Of a stretch of 37,105 nt of DNA, positions 1 through 7,955 are shown piece after piece. How positions within the stretch are numbered: position 1 is the first letter of the stretch; each line of letters opens with the position of its first letter. The position numbers and the translations under genes were made by a program. Below the pieces are notes generated by a model. It made no database searches. It was not told the origin of the DNA and saw only the letters and a program-made list of their open reading frames with translations. Source of the stretch: RUG11237 sp964450185 (GTDB lineage Bacteria > Bacillota > Clostridia > Lachnospirales > Lachnospiraceae); contig CAYVCL010000026.1 in NCBI GenBank assembly GCA_964450185.1, forward strand, positions 1 through 37,105, read 5' to 3'.

Positions 1-2
1 AG

Positions 3-497
3 ATGTATCTGATTGAGGCGAAAGACAACAATCTTCCGTTGGAAAATGAAAATAACCGTACATTATTTCAGTTGTGTTCCATCGTATTGGATGAAAAGAA
101 AACAGATGCCCAAAAGCGGGAAGCAGCAATGCAGTATGAAAAGGAGCACAAGATAGACGAGGAAGTGTTGTCTGCTTTGGCAGGTGCTACAAACTGTGAC
201 TTACGTAAGGAAGATGAGAGAGGAGAGATGACTATGTGTACATTTTTTGAAAATATGAAAGAAGAGGGCAGACAAGAGGGCAGACAAGAAGGTAGGCTAG
301 AAGGCAGAACCGAAGGAGCAGAATGCCGAATAATAGGACAAACCTTGAAAAAGATAGCTAAAAGTCTAACAGTAGAAGAAACCGCAGATATGCTGGAAAC
401 GGATATTAGCGTTATCAAACGAATATACGATATCAAAGCTTCCAATCCGGAATATGGAGAAAAAGAGATTTTCGAAGCAATGCAGAAGGAAAATTAG
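3..497 (+). CDS. Rpn family recombination-promoting nuclease / PD-(D/E)XK transposase-like protein, C-terminal part
   Basis: This is the C-terminal 164 residues of what is most likely an Rpn/YhgA-type protein. The reading frame is open to the window edge, so the N-terminal nuclease domain is presumably upstream and the ATG at 3 is internal. Visible features are a helical region, a run of four EGRQ/EGRL/EGRT-type tetrapeptides at about residues 89-104 encoded by near-identical 12-base units (265-320), and a closing helical segment ending shortly after a YGEKEIFEAM sequence. Such a Glu-Gly-Arg linker followed by a short helical tail is typical of the C-terminus of this family in Firmicutes. The nuclease active site cannot be checked here. 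The product would act on DNA in the cytoplasm if complete. Confidence 0.7.
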   Translation: MYLIEAKDNNLPLENENNRTLFQLCSIVLDEKKTDAQKREAAMQYEKEHKIDEEVLSALAGATNCDLRKEDERGEMTMCTFFENMKEEGRQEGRQEGRLEGRTEGAECRIIGQTLKKIAKSLTVEETADMLETDISVIKRIYDIKASNPEYGEKEIFEAMQKEN

Positions 498-580
498 AAG
501 TTATGTAAAAGAGATTTTTAAATAAAATGCAAAATTCATAAAGAGTTCTCTTAATACCGACACATTCTGTCCATTCTCCT

Positions 581-589
581 TGCTATAAT
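581..589 (+). promoter_or_regulatory. extended -10 promoter
   Basis: TGCTATAAT is a perfect extended -10 (TGnTATAAT). No clear -35 is visible at 17 bases. The predicted transcript start near 596 leaves about 40 bases of leader before the ATG at 638 and would make the ATG at 599 nearly leaderless, supporting the downstream start. Confidence 0.5.
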
Positions 590-637
590 AACTTCAAAAT
601 GCAATTTACTTTCAAAAACAAAAGGAGCCTTATCAGA

Positions 638-880
638 ATGAAAAACGCTATGCTGGAAACCATTTACGAGAACGCCCGGATGAATTTTCCACTGACTAAG
701 ATAATCGAAGCAACAATCACAGAAGAAATCGACAATATACTAAAACAACAGAAACCTGCAATGTCCTCTCAAGATTTGGAGGAGTTGCGGAATCTGTTGT
801 TTGAAGTAAGTGATATAAGTGAAAAGCAGGGATTTGTGTTGGGCTTTCGTTATGCGGTTGCATTGCTGCACGAAAGCTAA
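638..880 (+). CDS. small conserved hypothetical protein (DUF6809-like?)
   Basis: An 80-residue, mostly helical protein with no signal peptide or membrane segment. The start was placed at 638 because an AAAGGAG sequence (621-627) lies about 10 bases upstream; an in-frame ATG at 599 lacks one. The C-terminal half (EELRNLLFEVSDISEKQGFVLGF and on to the end) resembles small Firmicutes proteins found beside XRE regulators that I associate, without certainty, with DUF6809. It converges on the XRE repressor gene and their stop codons overlap by 4 bases. Function unknown. Confidence 0.6.
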   Translation: MKNAMLETIYENARMNFPLTKIIEATITEEIDNILKQQKPAMSSQDLEELRNLLFEVSDISEKQGFVLGFRYAVALLHES

Positions 881-1209
881 AGCAAATCAATCATTTTTAA
901 AATACGTTCCTTCTTTTCATTACTGCAATAATTCAATTTTTTCTGAATTTGTTCATCCAAGTCAGAGGATGGAGCATCTGACAGATGAAAGGTATATTCA
1001 TCCCCGATAAAATAGTCCACACTACAGTGGAGGACGTTGGCGATATTGATTAAAGCAGTCAGACTTGGGTTAGCGCGACCACCTTCAATATTGCTGATAT
1101 GGCTTGGATTGACGTTAAGCTTGGTAGCAACAAAATCCTGTGTTAAGCCAAGAGAAACTCTACGTTCTTTGATTTTAGAACCAATCGTTTTGAAATCCAA
1201 ATAAAGCAT
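877..1209 (-). CDS. XRE-family HTH transcriptional regulator
   Basis: A 110-residue Cro/CI-type regulator. Residues about 9-64 form the helix-turn-helix domain (IGSKIKERRVSLGLTQDFVA, then LNVNPSHISNIEGGRANPSL and VDYFIGDE). The remaining 40 residues are a short helical tail, a common size for a phage-like or autoregulating repressor without a ligand domain. Start ATG at 1209 has AAAGGAG about 7 bases upstream on the minus strand. The gene is divergent from the DNA polymerase at 1319, and an inverted repeat around its promoter (1230-1264) suggests autoregulation and possibly control of the divergent gene. The target genes are an inference. Confidence 0.85.
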   Translation of the reverse strand: MLYLDFKTIGSKIKERRVSLGLTQDFVATKLNVNPSHISNIEGGRANPSLTALINIANVLHCSVDYFIGDEYTFHLSDAPSSDLDEQIQKKLNYCSNEKKERILKMIDLL

Positions 1210-1229
1210 ACTGTACTCCTTTTCTTCGC

Positions 1230-1265
1230 TAACCTAATTTTAATTTAGTATTTCCGGTAGGTTAA
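1230..1265 (-). promoter_or_regulatory. promoter with candidate operator of the XRE regulator
   Basis: On the minus strand TTAACC (1260-1265) and TAAAAT (1237-1242) are separated by 17 bases and could be -35 and -10. Two inverted 7-base half-sites, TAACCTA at 1230-1236 and TAGGTTA at 1258-1264, flank the core, one overlapping the -35. Arrangement fits repressor binding by the gene product. This is inference from symmetry and position. Confidence 0.4.
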
Positions 1266-1318
1266 GGAGTTATAAGAAAAGATTATTAGTTATAGCTAAA
1301 TATAGGAGGAATCCACAC

Positions 1319-2578
1319 ATGCATTCACCACTCATATTCCACATCGACGTAAACAGCGCCTTCCTCTCCTGGGAGTCCGTCTACCGCCTGAAAGAACTGG
1401 GCGAAACTGTAGATTTGCGTGAGATTCCGTCAGCCATTGGCGGCGACCAGTCCAAACGCCATGGAATTATTCTGGCAAAATCCACATCCGCGAAAAAATA
1501 CGGAATCCAGACCGGAGAACCTATTGTAGATGCCATGCGCAAATGTCCGGAACTTACCGTGGTTCCACCACGATATGAAATATACGAAAAAAATTCCAAA
1601 GCATTTATGGAGATTTTAAGTAAATATTCTCCGGATGTGGAAAAATACAGTATAGACGAAGCTTTTGTGGATATGACCGGAACAGAAAAGCTTTTTGGAG
1701 AGCCGGTGAAGGCAGCGGAGCGCATTAAAAATGAGATATATGAAACACTGGGATTTACTGTAAACGTAGGTATTTCTTCCAATAAATTGCTGGCGAAAAT
1801 GGCAAGTGATTTTGAAAAACCAAACCGTGTACATACCCTTTTTCCGGAAGAAATTCAGGAGAAAATGTGGCCTCTGCCGGTGCGGGATTTGTTTTTTGTG
1901 GGAAAATCTTCAGAGAAAAAGTTACATTCCCTTGGAATCTACACCATAGGAGATTTGGCAAAAACAGATTTGGAAATGATGAAATCCATTATGAAGAAAC
2001 AGGGCGAAACCATATGGAATTTTGCCAACGGAAAGGATGTGTCCTTTGTGGAGCATAAGGAAGATTCCAATAAAGGCTATGGAAATTCCACCACCATTCC
2101 TTTCGACGTCAGCGACCGTAGCACTGCCCAGATGATTCTGCTGTCTTTGGCAGAAACCGTGGGAATCCGTTTGCGAAAGGACAATGTTAAAATAGAAGTG
2201 ATTTCTGTGAACTTGCGTTTCTACGATTTAAGTAATGTGTCCCATCAGTGCGTTTTAGACCATCCTACCAACATTACCAACGAAATTCATGCGGTGGCCT
2301 GCCGGCTGTTTGATGAGTTGTGGGATGGGACACCGATTCGTCTGCTTGGCATACAGACCAGCAGGGTTATGGAAGAAGGAAGCGGACGGCAGATGAATTT
2401 GTTTGATGACACAGATTATGAAAAGCTTGAGAAATTAGATAAAGCAGTGGACAGTATTCGAAAGCGTTTCGGAACGGATTCCATCAAGCGGGCATCTTTT
2501 GTACAGCAAGAAGAAATCGACCATATCAGTGGTGGCAGAGTAAAAGAAAAAATCAGAAATGACTGGGATAGGAGCTAA
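1319..2578 (+). CDS. dinB: Y-family DNA polymerase (DinB/Pol IV-like)
   Basis: A 419-residue translesion polymerase. The N-terminal metal site reads HIDVNSAFLSWE: D10 is the first catalytic Asp and F15 is at the steric-gate position. The usual DxD and AFFA sequence is changed to DVN-SAF. The second carboxylate motif SIDEAF gives D113/E114. The palm/fingers region continues through GISSNKLLAKMASDF, followed by the thumb (helix-hairpin-helix around VRDLFFVGKSSEKKL) and the little-finger domain. RQMNLFDD at about residues 357-364 is a good beta-clamp-binding motif. TAGGAGG sits about 10 bases before the ATG. It copies damaged DNA with low fidelity. The gene is divergent from a XRE regulator, so damage or repressor control is possible. 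I cannot tell chromosomal Pol IV from a UmuC-like mobile paralogue. Confidence 0.9.
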   Translation: MHSPLIFHIDVNSAFLSWESVYRLKELGETVDLREIPSAIGGDQSKRHGIILAKSTSAKKYGIQTGEPIVDAMRKCPELTVVPPRYEIYEKNSKAFMEILSKYSPDVEKYSIDEAFVDMTGTEKLFGEPVKAAERIKNEIYETLGFTVNVGISSNKLLAKMASDFEKPNRVHTLFPEEIQEKMWPLPVRDLFFVGKSSEKKLHSLGIYTIGDLAKTDLEMMKSIMKKQGETIWNFANGKDVSFVEHKEDSNKGYGNSTTIPFDVSDRSTAQMILLSLAETVGIRLRKDNVKIEVISVNLRFYDLSNVSHQCVLDHPTNITNEIHAVACRLFDELWDGTPIRLLGIQTSRVMEEGSGRQMNLFDDTDYEKLEKLDKAVDSIRKRFGTDSIKRASFVQQEEIDHISGGRVKEKIRNDWDRS

Positions 2579-2695
2579 TGTTACAACTTTGTAAGGTTAG
2601 CTCCCGAAATTGTAAGCTAAAGCTAAGGTTTGAACTGCTCCTGAGTGATAAGATAAATACATCAAGAAGAACAAAACACAAAGGAGAATAAAAAC

Positions 2696-2881
2696 ATGAA
2701 AAACGTAAAGAAAGTATTAGCAGGATTGGTAGTAATCGCAGGAGTTGTAGCAGTAGAAATATTAGTACAGAATTTAACAGGATTTGTAATACCGGACGCA
2801 GCATTTGCAATGTGTGGAGCAATGGTTGGAGTTGCAGTTTATCGCTACATTGCAGAAAAGATTGATGTAAAAGAAAAATAA
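2696..2881 (+). CDS. small two-helix membrane protein
   Basis: A 61-residue hydrophobic protein. Residues about 6-28 (VLAGLVVIAGVVAVEILVQN) and about 33-52 (PDAAFAMCGAMVGVAVYRYI) look like two membrane helices. The N-terminus carries three lysines and the C-terminus is charged (EKIDVKEK). AAAGGAG lies 9-10 bases before the ATG, which supports real translation. No family recognised. It stands alone between the polymerase and the tRNA gene. Base use is strongly A-rich like its neighbours. Confidence 0.55.
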   Translation: MKNVKKVLAGLVVIAGVVAVEILVQNLTGFVIPDAAFAMCGAMVGVAVYRYIAEKIDVKEK

Positions 2882-2947
2882 GGAATATTTTTGCTAAATT
2901 CACATATAATATACTAAGCAAAGGGAAAAGCAAAAGCGCCCCATTAC

Positions 2948-2976
2948 TTGACAAATCAAAAGAAAAGTACTATAGT
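2948..2976 (+). promoter_or_regulatory. sigma-A promoter of tRNA-fMet
   Basis: TTGACA (2948-2953) and TATAGT (2971-2976) are separated by exactly 17 bases, and the tRNA begins 16 bases after the -10. Five or six of six bases match consensus in each box. Confidence 0.85.
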
Positions 2977-2991
2977 TAAAAATGTGAATAG

Positions 2992-3065
<74 letters not shown>

Positions 3066-3072
3066 CTTTATC

Positions 3073-3103
3073 AAAACCGTTGATGCAAATCAGCGGTTTT
3101 TTT
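3073..3103 (+). terminator. intrinsic terminator after tRNA-fMet
   Basis: The arms at 3073-3084 and 3089-3100 pair over 12 bases with one G:T, and are followed by a T run to 3103. Only 17 bases separate it from the sirtuin ATG. Confidence 0.85.
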
Positions 3104-3120
3104 GTAAAGGGAGGTTTTCT

Positions 3121-3840
3121 ATGGAAAAAATAGAACAATTACAAAAAATGATTGATGAAAGCGATAACATTGTCTTTTTTGGGGGTGCCGGAGTATCTAC
3201 AGAAAGCGGGATTCCGGATTTTCGTTCGGTGGACGGGCTGTATCACCAGCAGTACGCATACCCTCCGGAAACAATTTTAAGTCATAGCTTCTATTTAAAG
3301 AATAATCAGGAATTTTATCGTTTCTATAAAGATAAAATGCTTTGTCTGGATGCAGAACCAAACACAGCACATAAAAAACTGGCAGAGTTAGAAGTAGCAG
3401 GAAAATTAAAGGCTGTAATTACGCAAAACATTGATGGACTCCACCAAAAGGCAGGGAGCAAAACAGTGTATGAACTTCACGGCTCGGTACATAGAAATTA
3501 TTGTGAGTCCTGTCATAAACTATATGATGCAGAATACATATTAAAATCGGAAGGAATTCCTACCTGTAGCTGTGGAGGAAGACTGAAACCGGATGTGGTT
3601 TTATATGAGGAAGGTTTGGATGACGATACGTTGCGTAATTCCATTCGGGCTATCCGCAGTGCAGAAATGATGATTATTGGAGGGACTTCTCTGGTGGTGT
3701 ATCCGGCAGCGGGGCTGATTGATTATTTTCAGGGAAAATATTTGGTATTGATTAACAAGCAGGCAACCAAGGCGGACAACCATGCAGATTTGGTGATACA
3801 GGAACCGATTGGAGAAGTATTTTCCCAAATTAAGATATAA
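3121..3840 (+). CDS. cobB: NAD-dependent protein deacylase, SIR2 family
   Basis: A 239-residue sirtuin that removes acyl groups from lysines using NAD+ in the cytoplasm. Visible motifs are GAGVSTESGIPDFRS (residues 22-36, NAD binding), TQNIDGLH (101-108), the catalytic His120 in LHGS, and a zinc ribbon with C128, C131, C149 and C151. A GTSL sequence and a VLIN sequence complete the Rossmann part. Length fits bacterial class U/III sirtuins. GGGAGG lies about 9 bases before the ATG. There is hardly any space for a promoter between the tRNA terminator and this gene, so expression may depend on read-through from tRNA-fMet. The substrate acyl group cannot be read from the sequence. Confidence 0.93.
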   Translation: MEKIEQLQKMIDESDNIVFFGGAGVSTESGIPDFRSVDGLYHQQYAYPPETILSHSFYLKNNQEFYRFYKDKMLCLDAEPNTAHKKLAELEVAGKLKAVITQNIDGLHQKAGSKTVYELHGSVHRNYCESCHKLYDAEYILKSEGIPTCSCGGRLKPDVVLYEEGLDDDTLRNSIRAIRSAEMMIIGGTSLVVYPAAGLIDYFQGKYLVLINKQATKADNHADLVIQEPIGEVFSQIKI

Positions 3841-3866
3841 AATAAGAAGATAAGGCAGGAAAAAGT

Positions 3867-4049
3867 ATGGAATATGAATTAGGTGATATTGTTAAATTAA
3901 AGAAACTTCATCCATGTGGTTCACAGGAATGGGAAATTTTAAGAGTGGGAGCAGATTTTCGCTTAAAATGTATGGGATGCGGTCATCAGATTATGATTGC
4001 CAGAAAGCTGGTAGAAAAAAATACAAAAGAAATTCGCAAAAAAGCTTGA
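3867..4049 (+). CDS. DUF951 domain-containing protein
   Basis: A 60-residue protein matching the DUF951 pattern: YELGDIVKLKKLHPCGSQEW, then IGA-like RVGADFRLKCMGCGHQIMI and a basic tail. Conserved Cys residues in HPCG and CMGCGH suggest zinc binding or an OB/SH3-like nucleic-acid fold, but the function of the family is not established. It follows the sirtuin by 26 bases and precedes rpsF, a position in which DUF951 genes are commonly found in Firmicutes. AGGCAGGAAAAAGT upstream provides a moderate ribosome site. Confidence 0.88.
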   Translation: MEYELGDIVKLKKLHPCGSQEWEILRVGADFRLKCMGCGHQIMIARKLVEKNTKEIRKKA

Positions 4050-4106
4050 AAATTTGAAAACCATATGGTATCATTTTGATTTGTGATATGTTATAAATTT
4101 CCTTGT

Positions 4107-4124
4107 TTCCGCCGAAGAGCGGAA
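4107..4124 (+). promoter_or_regulatory. hairpin in the rpsF leader, candidate S6:S18 autoregulatory site
   Basis: TTCCGC and GCGGAA form a 6-bp stem around the loop CGAAGA, 28 bases before the rpsF ATG. Leaders of rpsF operons in many bacteria contain a small stem with an exposed CCG that the S6:S18 complex binds to repress translation. The hairpin and its CCG are visible; the regulatory role is inferred from position. Confidence 0.4.
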
Positions 4125-4152
4125 GCCAGAGACCAAAAGGAGGTGCGATTGC

Positions 4153-4440
4153 ATGAACAAATATGAATTAGCATTAGTTGTCAATGCAAAAATCGAAGAT
4201 GATGCACGTGCTGCAGTTGTAGAACAGGCGAAGGAATACATTGCTCGCCTTGGCGGTACAGTGACAGAAGTAGAAGACTGGGGTAAGAAAAGATTAGCTT
4301 ACGAAATCCAGAAAATGAAAGAAGGATTCTACTACTTTATCAAATTCGATGCTGAAGCAGGTGTTCCAGCTGAACTTGAATCAAGAGTTCGTATTATGGA
4401 AAACGTGCTCAGATATTTATGCGTTAGACAGGAAGCATAG
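4153..4440 (+). CDS. rpsF: 30S ribosomal protein S6
   Basis: A 95-residue S6, which binds the central domain of 16S rRNA together with S18. It starts MNKYELALVVNAKI and has the expected ferredoxin-like fold with WGKKRLAYEIQKMKEGFYYF in the middle and RIMENVLRYLCVR near the end. An AAAAGGAGGTG ribosome site lies about 7 bases before the ATG. It leads the rpsF-ssb-rpsR operon (15- and 21-base gaps), the standard order in Firmicutes. The leader contains a hairpin that may mediate S6:S18 feedback. Confidence 0.97.
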   Translation: MNKYELALVVNAKIEDDARAAVVEQAKEYIARLGGTVTEVEDWGKKRLAYEIQKMKEGFYYFIKFDAEAGVPAELESRVRIMENVLRYLCVRQEA

Positions 4441-4455
4441 AAAAGAGGAGATAGT

Positions 4456-4908
4456 ATGAACAAAGTCATTCTTATGGGACGATTAACAAGGGATCCGGAA
4501 GTCCGTTATTCCCAGAACGATACATCAATGGCAATTGCCAGATATTCTTTAGCCGTAGACAGAAGATTCGCAAGACGTAATGAAGGAAGTAATGAGCAGA
4601 CAGTTGATTTTATTAACTGTGTAGCCTTCGGAAGAAGTGCAGAATTTGCAGAAAAATATTTCCGTCAGGGTATGCGTGTTCTGATTACCGGAAGAATTCA
4701 GACAGGAAGCTATACAAATAAGGATGGTCAGAGAGTTTATACGACTGATGTTGTAGTTGAGGATCAGGAGTTTGCAGACAGTAAGGGTGCCGCAGGTAAC
4801 AACGACGGCGGATTTGCACCGGCAAGACCTTCTGCACCGGCTATGGACGCAGGCGATGGATTCATGAATATACCGGAAGGTATTGACGAAGAACTACCGT
4901 TTAATTAA
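4456..4908 (+). CDS. ssb: single-stranded DNA-binding protein
   Basis: A 150-residue SSB that coats single-stranded DNA during replication and repair. Residues 1 to about 105 are the OB fold, with the typical start MNKVILMGRLTRDPEVRYS, then VDFINCVAFGRSAEFAEKYF and GRIQTGSYTNKDGQRVYTT. A Gly/Pro/Ala-rich linker follows, and the acidic tip ends DEELPFN, the partner-docking tail with an extra Asn in place of the usual terminal Phe. GAGGAG is the ribosome site. It lies between rpsF and rpsR as in other Firmicutes and would share their transcript. Confidence 0.97.
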   Translation: MNKVILMGRLTRDPEVRYSQNDTSMAIARYSLAVDRRFARRNEGSNEQTVDFINCVAFGRSAEFAEKYFRQGMRVLITGRIQTGSYTNKDGQRVYTTDVVVEDQEFADSKGAAGNNDGGFAPARPSAPAMDAGDGFMNIPEGIDEELPFN

Positions 4909-4929
4909 GATATAAAGGAGGTCAGAACA

Positions 4930-5190
4930 ATGGCTTATACAAAGAGTGATAGAGCAGATTCTCCAATGAAGAGAAGAGGCGGACGCAGAAGAAAAAAAGT
5001 TTGCGTATTCTGCGGTAAAGATAACGTAATCGATTATAAAGACACAAATAAGTTAAAAAGATATGTATCTGAAAGAGGAAAAATTCTTCCTAGAAGAATT
5101 ACAGGTAACTGTGCAAAGCATCAGAGAGCTTTGACAGTAGCTATCAAGAGAGCACGTCACGTTGCTTTAATGCCTTACACAGTAGATTAA
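4930..5190 (+). CDS. rpsR: 30S ribosomal protein S18
   Basis: An 86-residue S18, partner of S6 on the 16S rRNA platform. It has a basic N-terminus (MKRRGGRRRKK), CVFC, CAKH, and the conserved KRYVSERGKILPRRITG and RALTVAIKRARHVALMPY blocks. The retained cysteines (CVFC...C) suggest the zinc-binding form. AAAGGAGG precedes the ATG by about 8 bases. Last gene of the rpsF-ssb-rpsR operon. A short AGCCA-TTA-TGGCT stem at 5206-5218 and a stronger terminator at 5262-5300 follow. Confidence 0.97.
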   Translation: MAYTKSDRADSPMKRRGGRRRKKVCVFCGKDNVIDYKDTNKLKRYVSERGKILPRRITGNCAKHQRALTVAIKRARHVALMPYTVD

Positions 5191-5261
5191 GGGATAGCGA
5201 AATTGAGCCATTATGGCTTTTGGGTGCAATTTTGACGCAAGTCTAATAAATTTTATGATAG

Positions 5262-5300
5262 AAAAGGCCAGTAGTCGGATAGAGATTATTGGTCTTTTTT
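5262..5300 (+). terminator. intrinsic terminator of the rpsF-ssb-rpsR operon
   Basis: Arms 5266-5276 and 5284-5294 pair over 11 bases (several G:T), with a 7-base loop and six T at 5295-5300. Confidence 0.75.
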
Positions 5301-5331
5301 AGTGTATCACGAAAGAGAGGTTAACCATAAA

Positions 5332-6765
5332 ATGAATGAATTGCTGACAAAAATAGATGATATTGTATGGGGAGTGCCTTTGATGGTGCTTATTTTAGCA
5401 GGAGGAATCTGGCTTACCATTCGTATGGGAGTATTGCAGATTCGAAAACTTCCATTGGCTTTAAAATGGATGGTGAAAAATGAAGAAGGCGGAGAGGGAG
5501 AAGTTACTTCTTTTGGGGCGTTATGTACTGCCCTTTCAGCCACTATAGGAACAGGAAATATTGTGGGAGTTGCCACTGCCATTGTAGCCGGTGGTCCGGG
5601 AGCGTTGTTCTGGATGGAGGTTGCGGCGTTCTTTGGAATGGCGACAAAATATGCAGAAGGCTTATTAGCAGTAAAATATCGCGTAGTGGATGAAGAAAAT
5701 CATTCCTTGGGTGGACCGTTTTACTATATCGAACGAGGCATGGGAAGTAAGTGGAAATGGCTTGCAAAGCTGTTTGCTTTCTTTGGAGTTTGTGTTGGTT
5801 TGTTTGGAATCGGAACATTTTCACAGGTAAACGGGATTGCCTCTGCAGTGAATAATTTCTTTGATCCAAATCAAAACTGGACAGTAAATATTCCGGGCTT
5901 GGGAACATATTCCTGGACGGTAGTAACTGCTTCTCTTATTTTGACATTGTGTGTTGCACTGGTATTGATTGGTGGAATTAAACGAATTGCAAATGTGGCA
6001 CAGCTTGTTGTACCATTTATGGCAATTATTTATTTTGTGCTTTGCCTGATTTTATTACTTTGCAATATTTCAGATATTCCGGCAGCGATCAGTGTTATTG
6101 TAAAAGGAGCATTTAATCCTTCAGCGGTAACCGGCGGTGTTGTGGGAAGTGTGATTGTTGCAATGCAGAAAGGTGTGGCACGAGGAATTTTCTCAAATGA
6201 AGCAGGACTTGGTTCCGCACCAATTGCGGCAGCAGCAGCCCAGACAAAAGAACCGGTAAGACAGGGACTTGTTTCCATGACAGGAACTTTTATTGATACC
6301 ATTATCATTTGTACTATGACAGGACTTTCCATTGTACTTACCGGTGCATGGCAGGTAGAAGGACTGGAAGGGGTAGCGGTAACTACGTATGCCTTTAACA
6401 CAGGACTTCCTTTTCCGACCATCGTTTCATCCTTCCTATTAATGTTGTGCCTTGTATTTTTTGCATTTACAACGATTTTAGGCTGGGATTATTATTCCGA
6501 ACGTTGTTTGGAATATTTGTCTAATGGAAAAATGATGGCAGTTAAGGTATTCCGCTTCTTATATATTGTGGCGGTATTCATTGGACCATATATGACAGTA
6601 AAAGCTGTTTGGACCATTGCTGATATTTTTAATGCATTAATGGCAATACCAAATATGATAGCTATCTTCTATTTAAGTAATGTGGTAGTAAAAGAAACAA
6701 AAAGTTTTTTCGATAACAGAAAAAAGCAAAAAGCAGGCAATTATGTAGGACAAGTTGCAGAATAA
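5332..6765 (+). CDS. alanine/glycine:cation symporter family protein (AgcS)
   Basis: A 477-residue polytopic membrane transporter, probably importing alanine or glycine with Na+. The family signature GGPGALFWMEVAAFFG is present near residue 86, preceded by ATIGTGNIVGVATAIV. Later conserved blocks are GVARGIFSNEAGLGSAPIAAAAA and the GWDYYSERCLEYL segment near the C-terminal helices. About eleven membrane helices are apparent. Start ATG 5332 was preferred to a GTG at 5302 because AAAGAGAGG lies about 10 bases before it and the N-terminus then begins MNELLTKIDDIVWG, as usual for the family. No glycine riboswitch was recognised upstream. Substrate choice is inferred from family. Confidence 0.93.
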   Translation: MNELLTKIDDIVWGVPLMVLILAGGIWLTIRMGVLQIRKLPLALKWMVKNEEGGEGEVTSFGALCTALSATIGTGNIVGVATAIVAGGPGALFWMEVAAFFGMATKYAEGLLAVKYRVVDEENHSLGGPFYYIERGMGSKWKWLAKLFAFFGVCVGLFGIGTFSQVNGIASAVNNFFDPNQNWTVNIPGLGTYSWTVVTASLILTLCVALVLIGGIKRIANVAQLVVPFMAIIYFVLCLILLLCNISDIPAAISVIVKGAFNPSAVTGGVVGSVIVAMQKGVARGIFSNEAGLGSAPIAAAAAQTKEPVRQGLVSMTGTFIDTIIICTMTGLSIVLTGAWQVEGLEGVAVTTYAFNTGLPFPTIVSSFLLMLCLVFFAFTTILGWDYYSERCLEYLSNGKMMAVKVFRFLYIVAVFIGPYMTVKAVWTIADIFNALMAIPNMIAIFYLSNVVVKETKSFFDNRKKQKAGNYVGQVAE

Positions 6766-6791
6766 AAAAGAGTGAAAAGGGGAATGAAATA

Positions 6792-7352
6792 ATGAAAAAG
6801 AAATTAGTAATCGCCATGTTAGCAGGAGCAATGGCAATGATGTGTCTTAACGGATGTGGTGAAAAAGAAGAAACAGGTAAAAATTTAATAACATCTACAG
6901 AAGAAGTGACACCAACCGAAAGTGTGGAAGCGACACCGACCGAAAGTGCAGAAGCGACACCGACCGAAAGCGCGGAAGCGACACCGACAGAAAGTGCAGA
7001 AGCGACACCAACCGAGGCACCGGAAGCGACACCAACCGTAACACCGGAAGCGACACCAACTGTAACACCAGAACCAACTCCAACCAGCGCGCCGGCTGGA
7101 ATTACAAAGGACGAAGCAGAACAGCTTATTGTAGGTGCTTATGGTTTAGAGGATGAAAGTACCGGTAATACCAATAGTTTTAGTTATGAAAACACAGTAA
7201 CCATAGATGGCGTACAGTATTACAATTTCCGCTGGTCCAATTATGTGGATGGTCATGTTACATATTTGACAAACCTTGCAGTTGCAGTGGATGGCAGTGG
7301 AATTTATGAAGTTATTTCGGATGCAAGTGGAAATTTAACGTTGGTGAAATAA
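6792..7352 (+). CDS. lipoprotein with Thr/Pro/Glu tandem-repeat linker
   Basis: A 186-residue exported protein. The signal peptide ends in a lipobox LNGC (Cys22), so it should be anchored on the outer face of the membrane. Residues about 35-100 consist of tandem EATPTESA / EATPTVTP units, a low-complexity spacer likely crossing the wall. The globular C-terminal 85 residues (ITKDEAEQLIVGAYG to the end, with VDGVQYYNFRWSNYVDG-like strands) resemble small beta-rich extracellular domains but I do not recognise the family. AAAAGGGG lies about 8 bases before the ATG. It overlaps the next gene by one base (TAATG), indicating coupling. Confidence 0.75.
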   Translation: MKKKLVIAMLAGAMAMMCLNGCGEKEETGKNLITSTEEVTPTESVEATPTESAEATPTESAEATPTESAEATPTEAPEATPTVTPEATPTVTPEPTPTSAPAGITKDEAEQLIVGAYGLEDESTGNTNSFSYENTVTIDGVQYYNFRWSNYVDGHVTYLTNLAVAVDGSGIYEVISDASGNLTLVK

Positions 7353-7714
7353 TGAAAGCTACCCTTAAAAAGTGGGCAAAAAGATTAAAAACGGAGATAC
7401 CAGCAGTATTTCTCGCACTTAAGAGAAAAGATACTTCTGTGGCAGCTAAGATTTTTGCCGCCATTACAGTAGCTTATGCTCTTTCACCAATCGACCTGAT
7501 ACCGGATTTCATACCGGTATTAGGTTATTTGGATGATGTGATTTTGCTACCTGTATTGATTGCTGTGACGCTACGATTCATTCCCAAAGAGATTATGGAC
7601 GAATGTAGAAAAGAAGCAGAAGGTATGTGGAAAAACGGAAAACCGAAGAAATGGTATTTTGGGATTCCGGTGGTGATGTTTTGGGTGGTGGTTGTTGTGG
7701 CGATTGTGGTTTAG
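7352..7714 (+). CDS. YkvA family (DUF1232) membrane protein
   Basis: A 120-residue protein with the DUF1232 core: VAAKIFAAITVAYALSPIDL followed by IPDFIPVLGYLDDVILLPVL (about residues 30-70). The motif SPIDLIPDFIPVLGYLDD is diagnostic for the family. The C-terminus ends in a very hydrophobic Val-rich segment (MFWVVVVVAIVV), a second membrane helix. The function of YkvA-type proteins is not established. The start codon shares a base with the preceding stop (TAATG), so it is probably translated by coupling with the lipoprotein. Confidence 0.85.
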   Translation: MKATLKKWAKRLKTEIPAVFLALKRKDTSVAAKIFAAITVAYALSPIDLIPDFIPVLGYLDDVILLPVLIAVTLRFIPKEIMDECRKEAEGMWKNGKPKKWYFGIPVVMFWVVVVVAIVV

Positions 7715-7753
7715 AGGTTTTTTATTACATATATCGCTGTAGTGATATAAAAT

Positions 7754-7955
7754 ATGGGTAGGAATAATAGGGATAGAGAGGTACGCAGAGAATACAGAAA
7801 TAGGAAAAAAGAAAATAATTATAAAACGGATTTATTTATGCTGGATATTATGAGTGAAGGTATGAAAAATGGAGATTCGCGCTTATCATAGAGAATATTT
7901 GAAACAGGCACAAAGAGTACTTGGCTGCGAAGTAGAAGATTTAGTAGAAATATAA
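7754..7955 (+). pseudogene. possible remnant of a small gene, ending in an HTH-like tail
   Basis: The 311-base stretch 7715-8025 holds no intact gene. An open frame at 7754-7891 (45 codons, no ribosome site) overlaps a second frame at 7869-7955 whose product ends LKQAQRVLGCEVEDLVEI, which resembles the last helix of Cro/CI-type HTH domains. The two frames are offset by one base, so a frameshifted and truncated regulator or mobile gene is one reading. The alternative is chance. Confidence 0.25.

Noticed and set aside
5191..5331. Glycine riboswitch before the alanine/glycine symporter
   Set aside because: No glycine aptamer-like tandem structure; the region contains the rpsR operon terminator.
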